This document shows positions 36,060 through 64,000 of a stretch of DNA of 64,000 bases, piece by piece. The notes below the pieces were generated by a model, which was not told where the DNA came from, made no database searches, and was given only the letters and a program-made list of their open reading frames with translations. Positions within the stretch are counted from its first letter, which is position 1. Each line of letters opens with the position of its first letter. A program made the translations under genes and the position numbers. Origin of the DNA: Hydractinia symbiolongicarpus (lineage: Eukaryota; Cnidaria; Hydrozoa; Anthoathecata; Hydractiniidae); NCBI RefSeq assembly GCF_029227915.1, contig NC_079882.1, forward strand, positions 12,338,001 to 12,402,000, in the 5' to 3' direction.

Positions 36060-36260
36060 CAGTTATTTCCCTTTTTAATGCAATCAGGGAATTCCCCCTA
36101 CTCCTATTTGTATATCAGGGACTTACCCTTGATATGCGTAGACTTTTAGGAATTGCTCCTATTCTGCATACTTTGATGACGTCACTGCACTGCATTGAAT
36201 ATTAGGGACTTTCATGGCTATGTACTGCAGGGTACTGGATTGGCGGGGACTTGCTATGCT
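36060..36260. repeat. Iteron-like GGGA(A/C)TT words at right margin
   Basis: AGGGAATTCCC, AGGGACTTACCC, AGGGACTTTC and GGGGACTTGC occur within 200 bp, with a TGACGTCA at 36177-36184, between the SAP-type gene start and the next repeat. May be promoter elements or an end/origin region; no matching set was seen at the left margin. Confidence 0.35.
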
Positions 36261-36419
36261 TGACTGTGCCGTGCGCGTGCGCGAGATGTGTATTGCGCTA
36301 GAACATACATTTCCCTATCTCTATCTTGATGCACGATCAAACAAGCACTCTAACGTCTGTCAACGAATGTTGTAAAGTTATGTTAATTACGAAAGGTAGG
36401 TCTCTAGAGGGTACTCCAC

Positions 36420-36729
36420 TGACATAAGGTGCACTCTTGCAGCATACAAAACGAGCAGCATACCAAGCAGACTGTTGGAGTCTGTCTCTGGTGACACAAC
36501 AGGACCTTTCTGAACCAGACCAATAAGGCAGGGAGCGTGTAAACAATGACAGTTAATTGATTTCGTGGATCACCAATCCACAGACAGACTGCAAAATGTG
36601 GGGAACTCATTCGATGTAGATGTAACTAAGAGAAGGGGTGCAAAAGACGATGCAAATGTGAAAATGCATTTTTAAAATGCACAGCGCTTTGTGAATGTAA
36701 TGGTGATTGTTTAGATATTGGCAGTTGAC
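36420..36729 (+). pseudogene. CXC-type Cys-rich domain remnant
   Basis: Plus-strand pieces in two frames: AAYQADCWSLSLVTQQDLSE (about 36450-36510) and, later, GELIRCRCN, a stop, then GCKRRCKCENAFLKCTALCE and CNGDCLDIGS to TGA near 36729. The cysteine spacing resembles the tesmin/TSO1 CXC fold. Degenerate relatives are, to my recollection, scattered through cnidarian and insect genomes, which suggests a repeat-borne gene. Broken by stops. Confidence 0.5.
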
Positions 36730-39200
36730 TTATTTTATTTATTCTACATGGTTTAAAAAATCTTCTTTCATTCATGTACGACCTATTGCGGTAACTTTGA
36801 CTTAGTAATAATTTCCAAATTATCCTGATCTACTTAGTTATTATTTTCAGGGGAAAAATATTTCACTTTTTACGTTCAGTAAAACTTAAGTTACCATAAA
36901 ACGTAATTTTTTGTCCATGCAGGCACCCTCAAATCCTTTTCTGTATCGAAAACCTGAATTTAAAATTGTTTAAAGACTTGTAACTCATTACCAGTACATT
37001 TTCAGGAATATAAATTTTGTTCTTTCCAATGATATATATCACTATGTTTTTTTTGGAAAAAATATTTGTTACTATAGCAACTAATTCTGGTCTGTAAAAT
37101 ACCTCAAGCTAATGATCTTTATTTGGTCTGAGGCTCAAATTGTTTATTCTCACTTTAGCTACAACTGTGACAGATTTCCTCCTGTTAAATAAATATAACA
37201 ATGTGAAAATTCTCTAATAATTTGTTTTGCAATCAGTGGACGTCGGCCTCGATCAACCAAACCATTTTTGCTCTAGCCTAGATCAGTATTCTGTCTGCAA
37301 AGTGCTAACGCTACTTATCCTTTATGGATATATTTATTTACATTGAAAAATACTGTAAACAAATCTTTAATCCTGCAACATAAACTTTTGTAAACAATAC
37401 GTCAATACTGTTTTTTTTATTGTGATAACGCAATAACAATCGTAATGGTACCACTCCTTTTTTCTTCCCCAGAATTGTTTTTCTTTCGCAAGGACATTTA
37501 TAAATTCAGAAATATATTGTGGCTATTAAAAGAAAAAATTGTGTAACAATTATATTATAATTTCGTCATTTATTATTCACTGCATTGTAATCCATGGAAT
37601 TCTCCAGCTAGAACACGTTCGATAAACTAAGCAAGCATTAGTTTGGCAGGACAATAGATGCAGTAAGTTTGACGTCATCAGACTTTCTACAATGCATTTC
37701 TTCGTGAATTTATGTTACGCAAAAATATATGCCAGGTAAGATTGGAATTCTATGGTAAGAAATAAGGAAGTAAATTTATCTGATCAGTTTTTTTTAAATT
37801 TTTGTATGGATATAAGATATAGCGGAGTTGGTATAGCGATATAACATTCCCGCTGCGGCGCTCTTTGGATTTAGTATTGTCAGCCTGTTTTGAGCAATTC
37901 ACATTCTAGTCTCCAGCTCTTTTTTACTTTTTGATATTGGGACTGCTAAGAATTTTCGGCGATAATGTAACAGTAAGGACCAACCGTCCCAAAAGAGGCT
38001 GTATTTCCCGGTAACTTCTTGTTAGTTTAATTCTCCAACCTCAAAAACACACACTCGAAGCACGTGTAAAGTTTTTATACCTGTCATGTTGGTAACATAT
38101 CTATTTCACGTGTAATTTTTAGCAAGACTTTTTTATTTTGATGTTTTCTTTCAAACTAAACCCAAATTTTCACGTGCACAAACAAATTTTAATAACATTC
38201 ACGTGAAATTTACATTTTCCTGTGAAAAATGCCCCTGATCAAAGAACAGGATTTTTTATACACATAAATTTTATGAGAAGGGTGGAGCAGCAGGTAAAAG
38301 TTCTCGCAGTAGACAGGGCTTGGCACAATTGCACAAAGTTACGTTGCGCATCCTGGTTAGTTTTCATTCAACTTCGTTCCCAAAGGTAAGAATTTAGAAA
38401 AGGAATAATTTGCGAATAAATATGTTTCTCTAAAAGGAGAAAAATTTTTGTGTGGATTTAATTTCGATAATCCTACTTTTATGATTTTTTGTGTTTTTTT
38501 CTTTAGCTAATGAGTCACAGGAATCTTAGTCTAATTTTTCGATATTTCAAATATAATATCTATATTATAATGCCCGTATACGTCTGTCCGTCCGACCGTC
38601 CGTCTGTCTGTCACGCAAATTGGTAGCTTAGCTGCGACGGGCGAACCCGTAGATTTTTCCACGGGCTAACGACTAGTAACTCTACAAAGAGGCAAGATAA
38701 TGACGATCATTCTTTTCTCCAAAAACCTGAATAGTCCGCCCAATGCAAATTAAAGATAAAGTAAAAAGTTGTTCAAAGAAAATTAAAAGATTTCCTATAT
38801 GTTATCGTGAGAATTTTCCATATTACTCTTTTGTCTTTTTGGTAAATTTTCGCGAATTAGCTCTTTAAGGAATCAAAAGGACTCACAATTTCCCACAAAA
38901 ATTCGCGAAAATTGCTAAAAATTTTCTCGTTAACAATTTCTTTCTAAGTAAATTTTAAATTGAATTTTTACCGGCTTCTGCTGAGGTGACTTTATTGAAC
39001 AGTATTTATTGTCATAAAGTGTACTGCGAGGTATGCAACCTCGATACCATCCTTGCAGCGGTTTTTTTCGATATAAGAATGAAACGACCCATACGTGTTT
39101 TATTATCACATCTAATAACACTCCAGGCCCTGGGACAGAGGTTGACGGGCGTATTGTTTGAAAGTTTTATTAAATTTAATTTTCCTAGTTTAAGTGCTAC
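36730..39200. other. Intergenic, AT-rich
   Basis: No genes. At 38575-38680 a stretch with GTCTGTCCGTCCGACCGTCC followed by GCGACGGGCGAACCCGT resembles the terminus of a dispersed repeat. A full CRE (TGACGTCA) lies at 37670-37677. Confidence 0.4.
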
Positions 39201-39227
39201 GTTTACAGGATAAACGCACTAAAATCT

Positions 39228-39449
39228 GTGATACCCGTAAGCATACTGAGACACATCCACAACCTCAACCCCAGGCCTCTTCTATGCAATAATTTCCGTA
39301 ATAATCCCCGTAATAATTTTATTACGGGGCCATCCTGTCGGACTATCATGAGCGTAGAAGGGCTCTGGGACGAGGTTAACACGGTCATTTACATGTGGGC
39401 ACACTATACGAAATTTTGTCTAAGAAGGCCTTATATGCCAAATATATAA
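39228..39449 (+). pseudogene. Coding-like fragment, possibly integrase-core related
   Basis: 73-codon frame with GC balance unlike its flanks. Its second half has a SVEGLWDEVNTVIYMWAHYT segment, which recalls the R-[IV]-E-x-L-W-x-[DE]-V motif of a metazoan integrase-core family. Weak; no DDE residues seen. Confidence 0.25.
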
Positions 39450-42163
39450 AACCTGTTTAAGGCCACATTAGTTTGCATTCAATGTAAAAACATTAGGTAC
39501 CCAGCTTTTCTTATTAGGTAAACAATTAATCAAAACATGCGTTTTTCTGACGCAATAATTCTCAATCTTGCCACTATTTGCGTCAGTAGGGAAAAAATAA
39601 TCCATGGCCTATCGTAATTTATTATATGTGGACGCAGATTTCATTGTGCAAACGAGAAAAACTAGTCTGAGTACTTTAATAATGGTCTAACCAAAACACT
39701 AAATGTTATATTAAGCTCAATTGCATATACTTAACCTTTTATCCTCAGTTTACGCAAGTTTTAAGCTGTTTTTTGAAACTTAGAAATTTATGAGTGCTGC
39801 TGATTTGAAACGAGGAGAAAGGTTTCGATGGATTCAAACTCTACAAGCAAGAGAAAAATTATTGTGCGTTTTCTTGAAAGTAAATGGTTTGTAACGAGAG
39901 TTTAAATGAAGTCTAAAAATATCAACAAAATCGTCTAAAGGTGTGTATCCGTTAAAGTCCATGATAGTTGTGCAACTGTTGTAAAGATAGAAAAAATTCA
40001 ATATCTGCTACATTTGTCGTGCAACATCTCTTGCATGGTTGTGCGGCATGCGTATTTTTAAAAGGTAACAGTGACTGTTGTACAACTGTCGCTTAACAAT
40101 TTTTATGTTAATACAAGTAAGTTTAAAAAAAGACCTTCTTGGTTCATGGGTTATCAGATGTAAAAATTGATACCTGACAGACAATTTTGTAGATATATTC
40201 TGACGTTTGAATTTATAGCATATAAGCACAAATAACATGCTATGCCATGAATTGCCTTTAATCGCAGCTACATCGTCCTTAAATCGCCCTTGAATCACTG
40301 TTTAATCGCTCTTAAAACATGGATATTTTGAAGAAACCTTTTGTGCATAACAAGCAAGTTTAAAAATGCTCTTATTGCCGTGTAGACATAAAAATTAGTT
40401 GGTATTCCTAAGTTCTCAGTACTTTCTCAAAGCATTTCATACAACCACGATATTTAATGGTTTTTCACACACTGCTAAATTTAAAGCCCTTTAAGATAAG
40501 AAAATCTTTTTAATTCAGAGTTGCAGTAAAAGTTAAAAAGCTATTGAAGCTATTGCTAAATGATAAAAATATTTATATCGTCCATGTTCACTTTTATCAA
40601 ATAAAAACAACTTTTCTTAACGTGGCATCACGCACATACAGAACTGATTACTTGACTTTGTGGTAATATCATTGCAGACATAAACTATATATTAAAAGAC
40701 ATGGTAAACAGCTGGAGAAATTTCCTGACTAACTCAACACAATGGTATTGGTATAGCTTTTTACTGCAAAGCTTCAGAAATAAACCAGGCGTAAGGTAAA
40801 TGCGTTGTTTCACGGTTGATTAAACATTAAAAACAGAAATTACTATATAGTAACATCAATTAGAAAGTTATGAATGAAGAAAAAAATCAATGAATCATTA
40901 ATCAGTATAGTCTTTGCGGCCGCTTAGAAGTCCAAAGAAGTAGGATGCGCGATGAAGATGTGACCCAAATGAATGAAAGAGGAATTGTTTGTTGTATAAA
41001 GTTTTTTTAGGCGGTAAGCTTTAAACACAAATATAGCTTGGATAGATGTGTCACTCGAATTTATGTAAACATCATTAATAAGTGTGGTACGATTAAAATG
41101 ATGGAACGATATTATATTCAATTGTTTATTATAAACATAATCACATGGACAGGTAATTGATTTCACGTGTACATTGTAATCACGTGTCCTATACCGTGAC
41201 AAACACCGAACATATTCGAACGGATTCCGAACATATTGTTAGTTTCGCGAAATTTCTTAAAATGTTGGAAAATTTGTAAGTCAACAAAACTCCTTTTATC
41301 ATTTTAACCCTCCGTCGGATTGCTTTCAAAGAGTCCGCACGGTTTATTTTTCCAAAGTAAAATAATATTTGCCCTTTGTCACAATTTTTTCTTCCATAAA
41401 TATCGTCTTTACGAAAAAAAACAGCGAGAAAAAAAGTCGTGTCATGTATGTGGCCAGCAAAATAATTGCACACGTTACGCAATTGTGCCTAGGAGAGTAG
41501 TCTTGTGTTATGGCAAATAGATGAAACCCGCGAAGTGGTTTTTATATTCGTGGTTGCATCAGGTCGCGGTGGAACCAGACAAAGAAACCTAATTTCTGAT
41601 GGCACATGCTGAATTAAAGGCGAATGTAATGTAACTATTTCTCTCTTAACCTCCCAATTTAGTTTTTTAATCCAAAAGCCTCCTTCTGTTTTTCTAATTT
41701 ACTCAAAACTGTTACTGCCTGCCTGAAACCTCCAAATGGTGGGTAAGGTCAACAATTGTGTTGAGTTAAATAGACTGAAGGGTAGCTAAAAGCGCTGGAC
41801 CTTTTACAAAATAATTTTTTTTGTTAGGAAATTTTTGGCTAGCTTGCAGAAATTCTTAAAGACATTTTTTTCAAAAGCCTAAACTTTGCAGACCTGTCAA
41901 ATATGTGACAATGCTTGCAGTAAGATTCTATGATTAGAACATTGCATAGTATAGCTACACCCTATATCGCCACATTTCTAGAGTTTTGTAAAAAAAACCC
42001 GTTATCCTGCCTGAACACCATCAATTGTTGTGGATTATAAATTTCTATCTTTCCATTACTAAAAAACAGGTTTTCTGGCTTTTCTGTGTCTCTATGCTTA
42101 AGTGCCCAATTTTACTTTTGTCTTTTTATTCTCAAGTCTGTCCTTAAAGGCTGTCGACAAACA
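39450..42163. other. Intergenic, AT-rich
   Basis: No recognisable gene, RNA or repeat with clear ends. Confidence 0.4.
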
Positions 42164-42462
42164 GTTTTTGTCTCCGTTAACGGCAAATTGGCTGTTAGGG
42201 GGGAGGAGGGGATATATAATGCATTGTCCGTTAAAAATATAAAAATGGAGATGAATTTCACTTTCTCACCTTTTTTGTTTCTTTTAGGGAAAATGAAAAA
42301 AATTCAACAAATTAGAAATTGTTTCCACAGTAAAAATCCGCCATAATCTAGAATTGGTTGTGTTCGTATAAGTCTCCACAAAGATTGTTCCGTAAAGCGC
42401 CGAGGGGGAGGGGGGGGCAAAATTCTATTTAACAGCAAATTTTCCGTTAAGGAGACAAAAAC
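42164..42462. mobile_element. MITE-like element with ~35-bp terminal inverted repeats
   Basis: Left end GTTTTTGTCTCCGTTAACGG and CAAATTGGCTGTTA pair with the right end, whose reverse complement begins GTTTTTGTCTCCTTAACGG and AAAATTTGCTGTTA. Both ends are followed by G/C-rich runs (GGGGGGAGGAGGGG and its mirror). 299 bp, no ORF. Target duplication not clear. Confidence 0.6.
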
Positions 42463-43427
42463 TAACGTAGGGCAATTTCGCAACATTTTTTGAATAGCAG
42501 AAAAAAAGATGTTGTACAATAATTGAAATGTATTTTTACATTTTCACCACCAGGTGGCTGAAGATTAAAATACATTCTGGTGGCCCACAAATATAATTGT
42601 TCTTACACAAGGAGAGTATGACGTGAATATTCATCTATGCCCTTCAAAAATAAATACTAAAAAATTGTTTTATCCATACACAATGAGAGTGCACAACTCA
42701 AAATTTTCATTTTATATTTCTTTTAATCATATTTTTCTTGCAAGACGTATTCAAGCATCATTTCTATACAACTTAAATAACATAATAACGTTGTGGTAAA
42801 CAAAAAATAGTTAAGTGTGAATCACACTTGCAAATATTTCCATCGCACTTGTAAATTTTGCTTACAAGTGCGACCATAGCACTTGTAATTTTTTTAGCGG
42901 GTGCTTTTTGTAGCTCTGGCTTAGTTTTATTCAAGAAATGGCCTTACTGGATCCTTTTTTACACATTTCTGACTTGATGATAAAGATAGTGTCTTTTAGA
43001 ACAAAATATTCACTGGTCATCCTATGTTAATTTAATCTCCTACTGAGAGGAATCGCATAACAAAAGTTGGGACCTACTGGTTTGATAAAAGCAATTAACT
43101 TTACATAATTTATGAATTAATGCAGAATTGCATCAATGCATTAACAACAAAATTAGGATCTTTACATGGAAGAACTAAACATTATTATCATTGTGTCACT
43201 GGAAACACCACAGCTTCAAGCTACTTAACAAAATATGACACAACATTTAAGGCTGGCATTTTATCATTAAACATGATAAATAGATTTAGATTTGAAACTA
43301 AATAGTGTGTGTGCAGACAATGCCATGTTCTATTTAAATTTAAAGTGGGATGAAAAATTTTACTATAACTATATTATCATCTCCAATCTATCATCTCCTC
43401 TTTTGCAATTTAGAACTTGAAAACTAA
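42463..43427. other. Upstream region of the UPF0449-like gene
   Basis: AT-rich, presumably promoter and non-coding 5' exon. A strong acceptor TTGCAATTTAG ends at 43412, 15 nt before the start codon. Confidence 0.4.
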
Positions 43428-43739
43428 ATGATGGAGCTATCTGAAGATGATATTTTACATGATTTAAAAACTGCAACCCCTGATGACATTGTTTTTAATG
43501 AGACACTTTTTGCTGAACTGACTAACCAACCGCTTCCTGAGAATTCAAAATCCAATACAGAGGTGGAATTATGTTACAAAAATGTTCTCAATTATCTTAA
43601 CGATGAAAAAGAATTAAAAATTTTATGTAGTGAGCTTAAAGATAAAAAGGAGGTGTTGAAGCAAATGCAAAAAAAATTGCAAGAATCAGTGGTCAAACTA
43701 AAAGACGATGCAGATGTACTGGCAGAAAAAACAATTTGA
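43428..43739 (+). CDS. UPF0449 (C19orf25-like) small coiled-coil protein
   Basis: 103 residues from ATG 43428 to TGA 43739, single coding exon. N-terminal DDILHDLKTATPDDIVF aligns by eye with the N-terminal part of human C19orf25. The C-terminal half (LCSELKDKKEVLKQMQKKLQ) is a coiled coil, as in that family. An acceptor-like AG 15 nt upstream suggests a spliced 5' leader; all three frames upstream of the ATG to that acceptor contain stops, so the ATG is real. Function of the family is unknown. Next gene on the same strand begins 1.05 kb away. Confidence 0.55.
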   Translation: MMELSEDDILHDLKTATPDDIVFNETLFAELTNQPLPENSKSNTEVELCYKNVLNYLNDEKELKILCSELKDKKEVLKQMQKKLQESVVKLKDDADVLAEKTI

Positions 43740-44792
43740 TTGACGTAAATCTTATACCAACATGAGAAATTTTGTTGAATTTGTCTAAATTTAACAGGTT
43801 TTTAAATCGTGAATATGCAATATTTGACAATCTCTATATTTGTGCTTTTTGAAAATTTTCTTAAATTTTCAACGAATAAGCTTTTACTACCTGTTAGGAT
43901 CATGTTAATGCATTTTTCACCCTGTAATACCTATATGTAAACTATGTAGTAGTGAAGATCCTTAAAAAATCCTTTAAAAGCAGCACTAATATTGTTAAGG
44001 AGGTGTTTTCACAGGAGTGTTTAATCCCAGCATGTATGATATCATGTAATCCTAATTTATCCAGTTATTGTAATGTTTTCCATCATAACAAAAGTTGTTA
44101 AAATACTTCTCAATAGCATTCTTGGACAATTTTTCCATGATCCTGACCTTTTTTGTGTAATATTCTAATTAAAAATGTATATATTTATAAAAAATGAATT
44201 TTGCCAAGGCTTTGCTTTCAATAAATAATGTATTTTTATGAGGGGTACACTTAAGATATTTGGATAAAATGTCTTTAAATATTTTATAGCTACTTTTGTT
44301 TGCCTTCGTAAATCTGGAATTATTATGCTAGCTCACATTTCTCTTATTGTTTAAACATGACATGATTCCTTGTAAAAAACCAGTTAAGAACAGTTAGTAT
44401 ATAAAAAATGAAACAGCATCTTAAAATTAGGTCCTAGAGACAGTTTGTTCTGAATGCAAAAATTATTTTGAAGACCAAGTGTATATATTTTTTTAAAATA
44501 GTGAAGTGTTAGCTGGTAGATGTGAGCACTTGTGGAGTCATTTTTTATTAAACTTTTGCAAAATATGATGATAGCCTTTTGACAATGGGTATCTGATCAA
44601 TTTTATTTTTCTTTATCTTATAATACTGCATAGTTACGCAATGAGTATCTACAATAGATCATTGTCTTATTGTCTAGTCATATTTCATTACGTCTGGATA
44701 TCTTAATCTTACTGTTTTGTAAGTAGTTGATTATTTTGTGTGTGTATAGTTGTAAAGTATATTCTATTAATAGTTTTTTTAGCACATAAATT
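43740..44792. other. 3' UTR of the UPF0449-like gene and promoter of acetyl-CoA carboxylase
   Basis: AATAAA near 44220 is a likely polyadenylation signal. The acceptor TTTTTTTAG ending at 44782 precedes the carboxylase start codon by 10 nt. No ORF recognised. Confidence 0.45.
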
Positions 44793-63976
<19,184 letters not shown>

Positions 63977-64000
63977 GTAGGTTTATGTTGATTCATAACT

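Overview
The window looks like nuclear DNA of a cnidarian, most likely a hydrozoan. It is AT-rich, with short introns, small exons and many transposon remnants. The host proteins are clear metazoan orthologues. The species assignment is an inference; nothing in the sequence proves it.

Layout of host genes: transaldolase (273-2890, +); an ODF3/SHIPPO-repeat sperm axoneme protein 450 bp downstream (3340-5153, +); an SLC9A8-type Na+/H+ exchanger with 17 coding exons (8040-15530, -); a two-exon furin-type proprotein convertase (18933-23724, -) with an unusual, highly charged insertion of about 150 residues inside its P domain; a small UPF0449-like coiled-coil protein (43428-43739, +); and the first 48 coding exons of acetyl-CoA carboxylase (44793 to the right edge, +), covering the biotin carboxylase, the biotinyl domain (Lys732), the central region and the start of the carboxyltransferase. 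All exon chains given were checked for splice sites and reading phase.

Between the furin gene and the UPF0449-like gene, about 24.7-36.0 kb, lies a visibly more GC-rich island of small, closely packed and overlapping ORFs on both strands. I interpret it as a decayed integrated DNA-virus-like element (Polinton/adintovirus-like grade). It contains a capsid-protein-like N-terminal half, a SAP-motif protein, several small membrane proteins, small Cys-rich proteins and two tandem arrays of 24-residue repeats (DUF4116-like). Most ORFs carry frameshifts or stops. No polymerase, integrase, packaging ATPase or protease was recognised. One of its genes is split by a LINE, and the LINE is split by a 1.02-kb TTAA-flanked element, giving three nested insertions. 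A second TTAA-flanked element of almost the same size (1024 bp) with similar termini lies in an acetyl-CoA carboxylase intron.

Other mobile DNA: a P-element-like (THAP9-type) transposase remnant (6.0-6.85 kb), a tRNA-derived SINE-like unit (17.5 kb), a CXC-type Cys-rich fragment (36.4-36.7 kb), a small MITE-like inverted repeat (42.2 kb), and a second LINE inserted antisense in the carboxylase gene, whose 3' tail appears to be a 120-bp (TAA)n tract. The host genes are metabolic or housekeeping and show no shared pathway; they are simply neighbours.
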